The notes under the pieces are model-generated. The model did no database searches. It had not been told where the DNA came from and saw only the letters and a list, made by a program, of their open reading frames with translations. From NCBI GenBank assembly GCA_016715825.1, contig JADJXO010000006.1, forward strand, positions 73,786-137,785: 64,000 nt of DNA, in the 5' to 3' direction. The stretch's first letter is position 1, and each line of letters opens with the position of its first letter. Source of the DNA: Nitrospira sp. (GTDB lineage Bacteria; Nitrospirota; Nitrospiria; Nitrospirales; Nitrospiraceae). This document shows, one piece after another, positions 24,290 to 32,785 of the stretch. A program made the translations under genes and the position numbers.

Positions 24290-24329
24290 GTTCTTGCGGG
24301 TGTGACCAGAAGTCAGGAGTGTTGGGTAT

Positions 24330-24545
24330 ATGGCGTTGGATGTTAAAGAGCTGAGAAATATGACGGCAGACGAACTCGCCGACAAGGAAAAGCAGCTTGT
24401 GCAAGAACTGTTCAATCTGCGCTTTCAGTTCGGTGCTGGTCGCCTTGAAAATCCTATGCAGATTCGGAAAACCAAGCGGGATATCGCCCGGGTGAAGACA
24501 ATTCTTCAGGAGGGGATGGACCGAGCTGAAGGGCCTAAGAGGTAA
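24330..24545 (+). CDS. rpmC: 50S ribosomal protein L29
   Basis: A 71-residue L29, a small helical-hairpin protein at the tunnel exit. It shows KELRNMTADELADKEKQL, ELFNLRFQFGAGRLENP and IRKTKRDIARVKTIL, all typical. A CAGGAG ribosome site precedes the ATG. Confidence 0.96.
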   Translation: MALDVKELRNMTADELADKEKQLVQELFNLRFQFGAGRLENPMQIRKTKRDIARVKTILQEGMDRAEGPKR

Positions 24546-24553
24546 AGGACGCT

Positions 24554-24820
24554 ATGGCTGAAGTTGTGAAGCGTCGTCATTGGTATGGCGATGTGGTTAG
24601 TAATAAGATGCAGAAGACCGTCGTTGTAGTTGTTTCACGGTCGGTCGTTCATCCGATCTACAAAAAAGTTCTCAGGCGGGTGACAAGATTGAAAGCGCAT
24701 GACGAAGGTGGCATCTGTAAAGTGGGGGATCGGGTCAAGCTTGTCCAGAGCAGACCGCTAAGCAAAGAGAAAAATTGGCGTGTCGTTCAGGTCATGGAAA
24801 AGGGGCAACCGGAAAAATAG
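24554..24820 (+). CDS. rpsQ: 30S ribosomal protein S17
   Basis: An 88-residue S17, an early-assembling OB-fold protein. The segments GDVVSNKMQKTVVVVV, HPIYKKVLRRVTRLKAHDE and GDRVKLVQSRPLSKEKNWRV identify it. It starts eight bases after the rpmC stop, with AAAGGA before the ATG. Confidence 0.97.
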   Translation: MAEVVKRRHWYGDVVSNKMQKTVVVVVSRSVVHPIYKKVLRRVTRLKAHDEGGICKVGDRVKLVQSRPLSKEKNWRVVQVMEKGQPEK

Positions 24821-24871
24821 ATAAGGCTTCTCAAGAGCCTCTTTACTTGTAACACCCGTAGGAAGATCGCA

Positions 24872-25240
24872 ATGATTCAGAATTATACCTATATGGATGT
24901 CGCTGATAATTCCGGCGCGAAGCAAGCCATGTGCTTTCATGTTTTTGGCGGAACCAGGCGACGTTATGCTTCGTTGGGCGACGTTGTGGTGGTAGCTGTC
25001 AAAGAAGCTATCCCTCAGGCAAGCGTCAAGAAAGGCGATGTGAGTCGGGCAGTGATTGTTCGAACGACGAAAGAGGTTCGCCGGGAAGATGGATCGTATA
25101 TCAAGTTCGATCGGAATGCTTGCGTCCTGATCAATAAAGAGGGCGAGCCAATTGGAACACGCATTTTTGGTCCTGTTGCCCGTGAACTCCGCTGGAAAAA
25201 ATTCATGAAAATCATTTCTTTAGCACCTGAAGTTTTGTAA
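24872..25240 (+). CDS. rplN: 50S ribosomal protein L14
   Basis: A 122-residue L14, which contacts the small subunit and is the binding site of the silencing factor RsfS. Segments MIQNYTYMDVADNSGAK, VVRTTKEVRREDGSYIKFD-like core and ARELRWKKFMKIISLAPEV are typical. The length is exactly that usual for bacteria. Confidence 0.97.
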   Translation: MIQNYTYMDVADNSGAKQAMCFHVFGGTRRRYASLGDVVVVAVKEAIPQASVKKGDVSRAVIVRTTKEVRREDGSYIKFDRNACVLINKEGEPIGTRIFGPVARELRWKKFMKIISLAPEVL

Positions 25241-25260
25241 AGAAGCGAGCGAGGAGTATC

Positions 25261-25590
25261 GTGGAAGCGCTGAGAAAAAGTAAAATTCGAAAAGGAGATA
25301 CGGTCGTCGTGATTTCTGGCCGTGAGCGAGGCAAGACAGGGAAGGTCCTTTCGATTGACCTTCGTGCTGGTAAGGTGATCGTCGAGAAATTGAATATCAT
25401 TAAGCGACACACAAAACCAAATCAGAAGGTCAAGCAAGGCGGCATATTGGAGCGAGAGGCTCCTCTGCAGATCTCCAACATCATGTTTTTTTGTCCAGTG
25501 AGTCAAAAAGGTACAAGAGTCGGGATTCGAACTTTAGAAGATGGGCGACGAGTGCGCTTTAGCAAGAAATCCAACGAGACTGTGGAATAG
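25261..25590 (+). CDS. rplX: 50S ribosomal protein L24
   Basis: A 109-residue L24 with an N-terminal KOW motif (KGDTVVVISGRERGKTGKV). The loop NIIKRHTKPNQKVKQGGI and SNIMFFCPVSQKGTRVG follow, as in the family. It starts at GTG 25261 after GCGAGGAG, 20 bases after rplN. Confidence 0.97.
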   Translation: MEALRKSKIRKGDTVVVISGRERGKTGKVLSIDLRAGKVIVEKLNIIKRHTKPNQKVKQGGILEREAPLQISNIMFFCPVSQKGTRVGIRTLEDGRRVRFSKKSNETVE

Positions 25591-25598
25591 GTTAGGTG

Positions 25599-26246
25599 AT
25601 GGCCAAGGAACCAAAAAGTCGATCAAGTAAACCGTCGGAACGAAAGAGCGCGAAGAAAGAAGCCTCAGCTCCTCAGTTAGACCAGGGGAGCGAGGAATCC
25701 AAGTTCCGTCCAAGGCTTCGTGACATGTACGAGCAGCAGGTCGTTCCAGCGCTCATGAAAGAATTTGGGTATGGGAACGTGATGCAAGTGCCGAAGCTTG
25801 AGCGGGTGGTGTTGAATGTTGGAATGGGCGAAGCCATTCAGAATGTCAAGCTTTTGGAGAGTGCAGTAACAGAATTAGGCATGATTACTGGTCAAAAGCC
25901 TGTGATCACGAAAGCAAAAAAGGCCATCGCTGGTTTCAAGCTAAGGCAGGGGCTGCCGATTGGTGCGAAGGTCACACTGCGTAGTCGGCGCATGTATGAA
26001 TTCTTCGACCGGTTGGTCTCATTGGCACTTCCCCGTATTCGTGACTTTCGGGGAGTGTCACCGAAAGCGTTCGATGGTCGAGGTAATTACACGCTTGGAT
26101 TGAAAGAACAACTTATTTTCCCTGAAATTAAATATGACGAAGTGGCTTCAATTCATGGGATGGATATTACAGTGGTCACCTCGGCCAAGACAAATGATGA
26201 AGGCAAAGCCCTTTTGAAGCACCTCGGTATGCCGTTTCGTACGTGA
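25599..26246 (+). CDS. rplE: 50S ribosomal protein L5 with a charged N-terminal extension
   Basis: A 215-residue L5, which binds 5S rRNA in the central protuberance. The family core starts near residue 37 (RPRLRDMYEQQVVPALMKEF) and contains VPKLERVVLNVGMGEA and GRGNYTLGLKEQLIFPEI. The first 35 or so residues are rich in Lys, Ser, Glu and are an extension over the usual 180-residue protein. ATG 25599 is taken as the start; a GTG lies three bases earlier. An internal start within the extension is not excluded, but no better one was seen. Confidence 0.95.
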   Translation: MAKEPKSRSSKPSERKSAKKEASAPQLDQGSEESKFRPRLRDMYEQQVVPALMKEFGYGNVMQVPKLERVVLNVGMGEAIQNVKLLESAVTELGMITGQKPVITKAKKAIAGFKLRQGLPIGAKVTLRSRRMYEFFDRLVSLALPRIRDFRGVSPKAFDGRGNYTLGLKEQLIFPEIKYDEVASIHGMDITVVTSAKTNDEGKALLKHLGMPFRT

Positions 26247-26291
26247 AACACGACAGAACTGTGATGGTTTTTCGGGATAGGAGGAGTGCTT

Positions 26292-26477
26292 GTGTCACGA
26301 TTAGCGCTAAGAAATAAGGCAGCCGCGAAACCAAAATTTTCCACGCGAGAGTATCATCGCTGTGGTGTGTGTGGTCGAGTGCGAGGATATCTGCGGCGTT
26401 TCCGGATGTGTCGGATCTGTTTTCGCGTGATGACGTTGCGTGGGGAGATTCCCGGGGTTCGGAAATCGAGTTGGTAG
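26292..26477 (+). CDS. rpsN: 30S ribosomal protein S14, zinc-binding short type
   Basis: A 61-residue S14 of the short zinc type, with CGVC and CRIC pairs and the segment HRCGVCGRVRGYLRRFRMCR. The GTG at 26292 lies about eight bases after TAGGAGGAG; a GTG at 26286 would be too close to that site. It ends GEIPGVRKSSW, as in the family. Confidence 0.95.
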   Translation: MSRLALRNKAAAKPKFSTREYHRCGVCGRVRGYLRRFRMCRICFRVMTLRGEIPGVRKSSW

Positions 26478-26526
26478 CAGGTACTTCCGTTCCAATGACC
26501 GTCAACAGAGAATAGAAGGGTATCGT

Positions 26527-26922
26527 ATGGTTACTGATCCAGTCGGTGATCTTCTTGTTCGTTTGAAGAATGGTGCTCAGCGTCGTTTTGAAACCGTCAC
26601 CGTCCCAACCTCAAAACTCAAACGTGCTATTTTGGAGATCTTGAGGAGGGAAGGTTATCTTGATTCGATCGACGATGAAGTGCGGGATGGTCATCCTGTT
26701 CTAAGTGTTCGGCTTCGATATGTAGGTGAGGGGCAGCCCATGATTACGGGGTTGGAGCGTATCAGCAAGCCAGGGCGTCGTGTCTATGTGGGAACTCAAG
26801 AGATTCGAAAGGTTCGTAATGGCATCGGTCTCTCAATCCTTTCCACTTCAAAGGGAATTATGACTGATCAGGAGTCGCGTAAAAATCATCTAGGGGGCGA
26901 AGTTTTGTGCTCAGTGTGGTGA
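26527..26922 (+). CDS. rpsH: 30S ribosomal protein S8
   Basis: A 131-residue S8, which binds the central domain of 16S rRNA and represses the spc operon in E. coli. Segments VTDPVGDLLVRLKNG, VLSVRLRYVGEGQP and GIGLSILSTSKGIMT are typical, ending GGEVLCSVW. An in-frame upstream extension to 26440 overlaps rpsN and has no ribosome site, so ATG 26527 is used. Confidence 0.97.
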   Translation: MVTDPVGDLLVRLKNGAQRRFETVTVPTSKLKRAILEILRREGYLDSIDDEVRDGHPVLSVRLRYVGEGQPMITGLERISKPGRRVYVGTQEIRKVRNGIGLSILSTSKGIMTDQESRKNHLGGEVLCSVW

Positions 26923-26957
26923 GCTGGTTCACTCTCGACCGAAGGATAGAATAAGCC

Positions 26958-27494
26958 ATGTCTCGTATTGGGAAAAAGCCGATTGCCATTCCTGGTGGGG
27001 TGGAGGTCAAGGTTGCTGGGTCAACGGTTTCAGTGAAGGGACCCTTGGGTAAGCTGGATTGGTCTCTCAAGGATGGCGTGAAAGTAGCTGTGAATAATGG
27101 TCAACTCATCGTCGATCGCGCAAGCGAAGATCGAAAGGTGAGAGCGTTGCATGGTCTCACTCGTGCTGAACTGAGCAACATGATTCAGGGGGTTACGAAG
27201 GGATACGAACGTTCTCTTGAAATTACGGGAGTTGGTTATAAGACTCAACTCCAAGGTCGGACGTTAAGCTTCAACGTTGGGTACATTAACCCGGTGATGT
27301 ATCAGGTTCCGACCGGTATTGATGTGAAGGTTGATAAACAGACGCTCATTAATGTCAAAGGCGTCGATAAACGTCTCGTAGGGCAGGTTGCGGCAGATCT
27401 ACGAGCCATTAAACCGCCAGATGTGTACAAGCAAAAGGGCATTCGGTACGCAGGTGAAGTCTTGCGTAAAAAAGAAGGCAAGACAGGAAAGTAG
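26958..27494 (+). CDS. rplF: 50S ribosomal protein L6
   Basis: A 178-residue L6 near the sarcin-ricin loop. It begins MSRIGKKPIAIPGGVEVKV and has the repeat-type domains ending with KPPDVYKQKGIRYAGE, the conserved C-terminal motif. The length is normal. GAAGGATAG precedes the ATG. Confidence 0.97.
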   Translation: MSRIGKKPIAIPGGVEVKVAGSTVSVKGPLGKLDWSLKDGVKVAVNNGQLIVDRASEDRKVRALHGLTRAELSNMIQGVTKGYERSLEITGVGYKTQLQGRTLSFNVGYINPVMYQVPTGIDVKVDKQTLINVKGVDKRLVGQVAADLRAIKPPDVYKQKGIRYAGEVLRKKEGKTGK

Positions 27495-27503
27495 GAATCA
27501 CCA

Positions 27504-27868
27504 ATGAATTCAGCTAACAAGGTTCAACAGCTTGAGCGACGACGACGGAGAGTGCGAAAGTCGATTCTCGGGACAGCCGAGCGGCCACGATTGAACGTCT
27601 TTAGAAGCGCGGCGCATATTTATGCCCAAGTTATAGACGATATTCAGGGGAAAACATTAGCCGCTGCTTCGTCCCTGGATAAAGCGCTTCGAAAATCCCT
27701 TCAGTCGACCGGTGGGGTTGAGGCGGCGAAAGCAGTCGGTAAGTTGATAGCCGACCGAGCCAAGGCCGCAAGGTCACCGCGGTAGTTTTTGACCGTGGTG
27801 GACGGATGTATCACGGCCGCATCAAAGCACTCGCGGATGCCTCTCGTGAAGGGGGATTGAAATTCTAA
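27504..27868 (+). CDS. rplR: 50S ribosomal protein L18, frame broken near its end
   Basis: L18 binds 5S rRNA. The frame from ATG 27504 reads RPRLNVFRSAAHIYAQVIDD but stops early at 27785. Near 27770 the run AAA is one A short (GCA-AGGTC where GCA AAG GTC is expected); restoring it continues as VTAVVFDRGGRMYHGRIKAL and ends EGGLKF at 27868, the normal L18 end, about 120 residues. An essential gene makes a sequencing error likelier than a true frameshift. Confidence 0.93.
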
Positions 27869-27960
27869 GCTCAAGATGAAGTATGAGGCTTGTACCGTGT
27901 CGAAGGTAAGCCTCTTAATGAAATGAATGGTCGACGAATTTAGGACTGAGGGGTAAGAGC

Positions 27961-28413
27961 GTGCGAGTCAATCCCGATGAACTGAGTCTGAAAGACAAGG
28001 TCGTTTTTATCAACCGTGTGGCAAAGGTCGTGAAGGGTGGGAAGCGTTTCAACTTCTGCGCTCTTGTGGTCGTTGGAGACGGTCACGGATGGGTGGGAAT
28101 TGGGAAAGGCAAGGCTGCTGAAGTCCCCGTTGCGATTTCCAAAGCTGTCGAACAGGCCAAAAAACATCTCGTGCATGTCCCCCTCAAGGGAGGAACGATT
28201 CCACATGAAGTCCATGGCCTCTTCGGGGCAGAGCATGTGTTGCTGAAACCTGCTGTTGATGGAACCGGGATCATCGCGGGAGGGGCTGTGCGTGCCGTTG
28301 TAGAGCTGGTCGGGGCTCACAATATCATTGCCAAAACTCTTGGGCGAGGCAATCCGTTCAATACAGTTCGCGCAACACTCGACGGTCTGACTCAAACTCA
28401 GAAACTTGGATGA
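27961..28413 (+). CDS. rpsE: 30S ribosomal protein S5
   Basis: A 150-residue S5, which shapes translational accuracy and the mRNA helicase path. Segments DKVVFINRVAKVVKGGKRF, GDGHGWVGIGKGKAAEVP and VELVGAHNIIAKTLGRGNP are characteristic. It starts at GTG 27961 after GAGGGG and is slightly shorter than E. coli S5 because of a short N-terminus. Confidence 0.96.
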   Translation: MRVNPDELSLKDKVVFINRVAKVVKGGKRFNFCALVVVGDGHGWVGIGKGKAAEVPVAISKAVEQAKKHLVHVPLKGGTIPHEVHGLFGAEHVLLKPAVDGTGIIAGGAVRAVVELVGAHNIIAKTLGRGNPFNTVRATLDGLTQTQKLG

Positions 28414-28471
28414 TGTCCTTCGCTTCCGCCGCCAGGCCGTTGATGAAGGGCGAGAAAGGGCGACGGTTTAA

Positions 28472-28690
28472 ATGGGCGCAGCACAGTCATCTAAAGCTCC
28501 TGCAGTGAAACCTCAGCATGTGCGCGTGACGCTGAGGCGTAGTCCAATAGGTACGCCACAAGGGCATCGTCTTGTCTTGCGTGGGTTATGGCTTCGACAT
28601 ATTCGGCAGACGGTCGTTCGTCCTGATACTCCACAAGTGCGAGGGATGATTCATAAAGTCGGTTATCTGCTCGAGGTTGTCAGACCATGA
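28472..28690 (+). CDS. rpmD: 50S ribosomal protein L30
   Basis: A 72-residue L30. The core from about residue 16 (HVRVTLRRSPIGTPQGHR) through RQTVVRPDTPQVRGMIHKVGYL matches the family, which is usually about 60 residues; a short Ala/Pro/Lys extension precedes it. It overlaps rplO by four bases (ATGA). Confidence 0.93.
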   Translation: MGAAQSSKAPAVKPQHVRVTLRRSPIGTPQGHRLVLRGLWLRHIRQTVVRPDTPQVRGMIHKVGYLLEVVRP

Positions 28691-29135
28691 ATCTTCATGA
28701 CTTAAGCCCTGCAAAAGGGGCGACAAAACGACGCAAACGAATCGGCCGGGGCCCCGGATCCGGTCATGGGAAAACGGCGACCAAAGGGCATAAGGGTATC
28801 CTGGCCCGTTCCGGAGGAGGGAAGCGCCCAGGGTTCGAAGGCGGACAGATGCCGTTAGTGCGGCGACTCCCAAATTTGGCTTTAGAAATCCATTTCGGGT
28901 GGACTATGCGATTGTGAATCTTGCAAAGTTTGCAGAATGGAAAAAGAACGAGACCATCACTCCGCAGGTAATGGTTGATGCTGGCTTGGTGAAGAGGAAA
29001 AACCTGCCGATCAAAATTCTGGGGAACGGTGAGTTCAAACAGGCACTCGTCATCCAGGCCCATAAATTCAGTAAATCTGCAGAAATGAAGATCCAAGCAG
29101 CCGGAGGGCGAGTCGAGGTTATCGGCGGTGCTTGA
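28687..29135 (+). CDS. rplO: 50S ribosomal protein L15, frame broken in the middle
   Basis: L15 is a late-assembling large-subunit protein. The first part reads MNLHDLSPAKGATKRRKRIG and GKRPGFEGGQMPLVRRLP, then the frame is lost near 28872, where an A run is one base short (CCC AAA TTT GGC expected as CCA AAA TTT GGC). With that base the reading continues KFGFRNPFRVDYAIVNLAKF to the stop at 29135, about 149 residues. It overlaps the secY start by eight bases. Sequence error is the likeliest explanation. Confidence 0.93.
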
Positions 29136-30408
29136 ACGGCTCGTCACCAGTTTTCAGAATATCTTTAAGATCCCCGAGCTTCGGACTCGTGTTTTGTTCA
29201 CGCTCGGCATGCTGGTGGTCTACCGTGTCGGGTCTCATATACCGACGCCCGGAATCAACGGTGATGCGCTATCTGAGTTTTTGCAAAAGCAGGGTGGCGC
29301 GCTGCTGGGGTTCCTCGATATTTTTTCAGGCGGGTCGTTGTCGCGTCTGACGATCTTTGCGCTGGGCATCATGCCCTATATCAGCGCGTCGATCATACTT
29401 CAATTGCTGACGGTCGTCATTCCGCACTTGACCAAGTTAGCTAAGGAGGGTGAGCGAGGCCGAAAAAAAATTATTCAGTATACACGGTTTGGAACGATCG
29501 GCATTGCTCTGATTCAAGGGTTTGGTATTGCAGTTGGATTGGAGCAAATGAATCAAGGGGCATTCGTGCTCACTGCAGGCTGGGGATTTCGTCTTATGAC
29601 GGTCATCACGCTTACAGCTGGGACTGGTTTCCTGATGTGGTTGGGCGAGCAGATCACCGAGCGTGGGGTGGGGAACGGGATTTCGTTGATCATTTTCGCT
29701 GGGATCGTCGCGCGTCTGCCATCAGCCGTCGCCCAGACGTATAACCTTTATGAGATCGGTCAGCTCAATGCGTTCCTGCTCGTGGCTCTAGCTGTGTTGA
29801 TGGTTGTGGTCGTGGCCGCGATCGTATTTTTGGAAAGCGGCCGACGAAAAATACCGGTACAGTATGCAAAGCGCGTCGTTGGGCGAAAGGTTTATGGAGG
29901 GCAGAGTACGCATATTCCGTTGAAGATCAACACCGCAGGTGTGATTCCTCCCATATTTGCGTCGTCCATCATTGCGTTTCCTGCTACCATCGCAGGGTTT
30001 TTTGAAACGCCATGGGTCAAGGCGATTGGGGTACAACTGGCTCCCGGTTCACTACTCTATACATTGATGTATGTGGGGTTAATCATCTTTTTCTGTTTCT
30101 TCTATACGGCGGTTGTTCTGAATCCCGTCGATATGGCTGACAATATGAAAAAGTATGGAGGGTTTATCCCTGGGATTAGGCCTGGGCAGCGAACGTCTGA
30201 TTATATTTACAACGTCTTGACGAAGATCACATTTGCAGGAGCCATTTATCTCGCGGTTGTCTGCGTGATTCCAGAATTCCTCATTTACAAGCTGAATGTT
30301 CCCTTTTATTTTGGTGGCACTTCGCTGCTGATTGTGATCGGTGTGGGTCTTGATACTGCTCAGCAGATTGAATCCCACATGTTAATGCGCAACTATGAGG
30401 GTTCTTAG
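29128..30408 (+). CDS. secY: preprotein translocase subunit SecY
   Basis: A 426-residue SecY, the ten-span channel of the inner-membrane Sec translocon. Recognisable parts are YRVGSHIPTPGIN after the first span, GIMPYISASIILQLL, the plug-side helices, and RFGTIGIALIQGFGIA. PGIRPGQRTSDYI marks the conserved cytoplasmic loop region. The start is GTG 29128, overlapping rplO. It works with secE at 3864-4058. Confidence 0.97.
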   Translation: MLERLVTSFQNIFKIPELRTRVLFTLGMLVVYRVGSHIPTPGINGDALSEFLQKQGGALLGFLDIFSGGSLSRLTIFALGIMPYISASIILQLLTVVIPHLTKLAKEGERGRKKIIQYTRFGTIGIALIQGFGIAVGLEQMNQGAFVLTAGWGFRLMTVITLTAGTGFLMWLGEQITERGVGNGISLIIFAGIVARLPSAVAQTYNLYEIGQLNAFLLVALAVLMVVVVAAIVFLESGRRKIPVQYAKRVVGRKVYGGQSTHIPLKINTAGVIPPIFASSIIAFPATIAGFFETPWVKAIGVQLAPGSLLYTLMYVGLIIFFCFFYTAVVLNPVDMADNMKKYGGFIPGIRPGQRTSDYIYNVLTKITFAGAIYLAVVCVIPEFLIYKLNVPFYFGGTSLLIVIGVGLDTAQQIESHMLMRNYEGS

Positions 30409-30450
30409 GAAAAGGGATGGCCCCGTTACGTGGAAGAAGTGGGTAGGCTA

Positions 30451-31098
30451 ATGCGGCTTGTGTTTCTTGGCGCGCCTGGGGTCGGAAAGGGCACTCAGGC
30501 TGATAAGGCCGCCACACAGTTTTCCATCTGTAAGATCTCGACCGGTGATCTGCTTCGGGGGGCAGTCCGTACTAAGACGCCGCTTGGTCTAGAAGCAAAA
30601 GAACACATGGATCGGGGGGGCTTAGTGCCTGATTCAGTGGTCATTGGGTTAGTCCGAGAAAAGCTGGCAGATGCATCTAGTGCGTCTGGATTTATCTTAG
30701 ATGGGTTTCCGAGAACCGTTCCACAGGCTGAGGCCCTTGCTAATGTCTTGCGCGAACGAGGTGAACATCTGGATCAGGTGATTAGTTTCGAGGTTCCTCG
30801 AGGGGAAATCGTCAAACGTCTGAGTGGGCGGCGAAGTTGCCCAAAGTGTCAAGCGACGTATCATGTAGACCTTGCCCCATCAAAAATGGGAACTGCGTGT
30901 GAACGGTGCGGTGAATCCTTAACCCAGCGTAGTGATGATCAACGGGAGGCGATTGAGATGCGTCTCCGCGTGTATGAAGAGCAAACGGCCCCGTTGATCG
31001 GCTTTTATGAGAAGCAAGGTTTGCTATCCCGTCTCAATGGGGCTGAGTCGGTGGATGCTGTCTATCAGAACCTTGTGCGTATCTTGACGACGCGCTAG
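30451..31098 (+). CDS. adk: adenylate kinase, zinc-lid type
   Basis: A 215-residue adenylate kinase that interconverts AMP + ATP and two ADP. The P-loop GAPGVGKGTQ lies at residues 7-16, and DGFPRT marks the AMP/ATP site. The lid carries two Cys pairs (CPKC and CERC), the zinc-binding long form. ATG 30451 matches the family start RLVFLG; a GTG at 30430 would add seven residues. It follows secY by 42 bases. Confidence 0.96.
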   Translation: MRLVFLGAPGVGKGTQADKAATQFSICKISTGDLLRGAVRTKTPLGLEAKEHMDRGGLVPDSVVIGLVREKLADASSASGFILDGFPRTVPQAEALANVLRERGEHLDQVISFEVPRGEIVKRLSGRRSCPKCQATYHVDLAPSKMGTACERCGESLTQRSDDQREAIEMRLRVYEEQTAPLIGFYEKQGLLSRLNGAESVDAVYQNLVRILTTR

Positions 31099-31103
31099 AC
31101 GGC

Positions 31104-31852
31104 ATGATCATTTTAAAAACGCCTGCTGAAATTGAAGTCATGGCACAGGCGTCAAGAGTGGTTGCTGAAGCGCTGGACATTGTGCGGAAAGCAGTCCAAC
31201 CAGGGATTACCACGGAAGAGCTTGATGCGATCGCGGAACAGGAGATACGAAAAGAGGGGCGCTCCCGGCATTCAAAGGTTACCGGAACTATCCCAAGACG
31301 CTCTGTGCATCCGTGAATGAACAGGTCGTTCACGGGATCCCTTCAAAGCGAAAGCTCAAAGAAGGGGACATCATTGGGTTAGACCTCGGGGCAATTGTTG
31401 GAGGCTTCTATGGAGATTCTGCCGTGACAGTTGCAGTTGGGGCGATTCCCGATGCGACGCAAAAGTTAGTTCAAGTGACGAAAGAGGCTCTTTATTTGGG
31501 ATTCAGCAGGCCAGTGGTTGGTCATCGTTTAGCGGATATCTCGCATGCCGTTCAGCAGCATGTTGAATCATCAGGGTTCTCAGTTGTGACTGAGTTCGTG
31601 GGCCATGGGATCGGACGGCAATTACACGAAGAACCGCAAGTTCCTAACTACGGAAAACCTGGTCAAGGCCCTCGATTACAGCCGGGGATGGTGTTGGCAA
31701 TTGAACCTATGGTCAATATGGGGCGGAGTGCAGTGCGTATTCTCGACGATCGATGGACGGCTGTCACGGTCGACGGCAGTTTGTCTGCCCACTTTGAACA
31801 TACGATCGCGATACAGTCAACCGGGGATCCTCGTATTTTAAGCCAGTTGTAG
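31104..31852 (+). CDS. map: methionine aminopeptidase type I, frame broken near residue 52
   Basis: Removes N-terminal methionine from new proteins using two metal ions. The first segment begins MIILKTPAEIEVMAQASRVV; at 31256-31259 a G run appears one base short, after which the frame continues with LPAFKGYRNYPKTLCAS and NEQVVHGIP. Metal ligands are visible in the second segment: Asp in GLDLG and GDSAVT, His in GHGIGRQLHEEP, Glu in AIEPMV and FEHTIAI. Restored length is about 249 residues, normal. The enzyme is essential, so error is likeliest. Confidence 0.93.
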
Positions 31853-31893
31853 AGCATGTAGCGATTGATTTATAGGAAAGAACACGACACGAC

Positions 31894-32112
31894 GTGGCAA
31901 AAGAAGACATTATCGAAGTGCAGGGATCGGTAGCGGAGACGCTCCCAAATGCCATGTTTCGAGTCAGGCTCGATAATGGCCATGTCATACTGGCTCATAT
32001 TTCAGGGAAAATGCGGATGCATTTCATTCGTATTCTTCCTGGCGATAAGGTCACGGTTGAAATGTCTCCGTATGATTTGACAAGAGGCCGTATCACCTAT
32101 CGCTTTAAATAA
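31894..32112 (+). CDS. infA: translation initiation factor IF-1
   Basis: A 72-residue OB-fold protein that occupies the A site during initiation. The sequence KEDIIEVQGSVAETLPNAMF and the end SPYDLTRGRITYRFK are typical. It starts at GTG 31894, after TAGGAAAGAAC. It sits between map and rpmJ as in many bacteria. Confidence 0.97.
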   Translation: MAKEDIIEVQGSVAETLPNAMFRVRLDNGHVILAHISGKMRMHFIRILPGDKVTVEMSPYDLTRGRITYRFK

Positions 32113-32131
32113 ATGGGAGTTGGGAATTGGT

Positions 32132-32245
32132 ATGAAAGTCAAATCATCAGTGAAGCCCATTTGTGCAAAATGTAAAGTTGTCCGCCGTCGTGGCGTTGTC
32201 CGCATTCTTTGCAAGAATCCGCGCCACAAGCAGCGACAGGGATAG
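32132..32245 (+). CDS. rpmJ: 50S ribosomal protein L36
   Basis: A 37-residue zinc protein, found by reading the gap between infA and rpsM. It begins MKVKSSVKPICAKCKVVRRR and has the CxxC pair, then C (RILCKNP) and H (PRHKQRQG), the Cys3-His zinc pattern of the ordinary L36 form. TTGGGAATTGG lies upstream of the ATG. Confidence 0.95.
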   Translation: MKVKSSVKPICAKCKVVRRRGVVRILCKNPRHKQRQG

Positions 32246-32269
32246 CTGAAGGAGAGTGCTAAAGAACCA

Positions 32270-32350
32270 GTGAAACGCCAGGCCCGAGGTGGCAAGGCGG
32301 ACACAGTCAACAAGAAATGGGTTGAAAAGATTACGGCTGAAGAAGGCTAG
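32270..32350 (+). CDS. possible 26-residue ORF after rpmJ
   Basis: A short frame with GTG start, 13 bases after GAAGGAGAG, encoding a charged peptide beginning MKRQARGGKADTVNKKWVEK and ending at TAG 32350, just before rpsM. It is in the same frame as rpmJ, one stop codon downstream. No family was recognised and a frame this short is expected by chance; it is listed only because it has a ribosome-site-like stretch and fills the gap. Confidence 0.2.
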   Translation: MKRQARGGKADTVNKKWVEKITAEEG

Positions 32351-32361
32351 TTGGAGGAAGA

Positions 32362-32757
32362 ATGGCACGTATTGCTGGCGTCGATTTGCCAAGGAACAAA
32401 CGAACTGATATTGGATTGACCTACATCTACGGGATCGGGAGGGCATCAGCCCAACAGATCCTCGATGAAGCCGGTATTGATGGCTCGATTCGTGTCAAGG
32501 ATCTGAGCGAAGACAAGATCGTCAAGCTACGTGAAATTATCGAGCGCGATCATCGAGTCGAAGGGGACCTTCGCAAAGAGGTATCCCTCAATATCAAGCG
32601 ACTCATCGATACCGGGACATACCGAGGGTTGCGTCATCGTAAAGGATTACCGGTTCGGGGGCAGCGTACTAAAACCAATGCCAGAACACGTAAAGGACGT
32701 CGTGCCGGAGTAAGCAGTAAACCGCGACCAAGGGGTTCAAAAGGGGCGGGTGCCTAG
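32362..32757 (+). CDS. rpsM: 30S ribosomal protein S13
   Basis: A 131-residue S13, contacting the P-site tRNA and 50S bridge B1. It begins MARIAGVDLPRNKRTDIGLT and has YGIGRASAQQILDEAGI and GLRHRKGLPVRGQRTKTNAR. The tail is a few residues longer than in E. coli. It opens the alpha operon with GGAGGAAG before the ATG. Confidence 0.97.
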   Translation: MARIAGVDLPRNKRTDIGLTYIYGIGRASAQQILDEAGIDGSIRVKDLSEDKIVKLREIIERDHRVEGDLRKEVSLNIKRLIDTGTYRGLRHRKGLPVRGQRTKTNARTRKGRRAGVSSKPRPRGSKGAGA

Positions 32758-32785
32758 CCGGCCTGGGCGTCAGGAGGGGTTTGTC

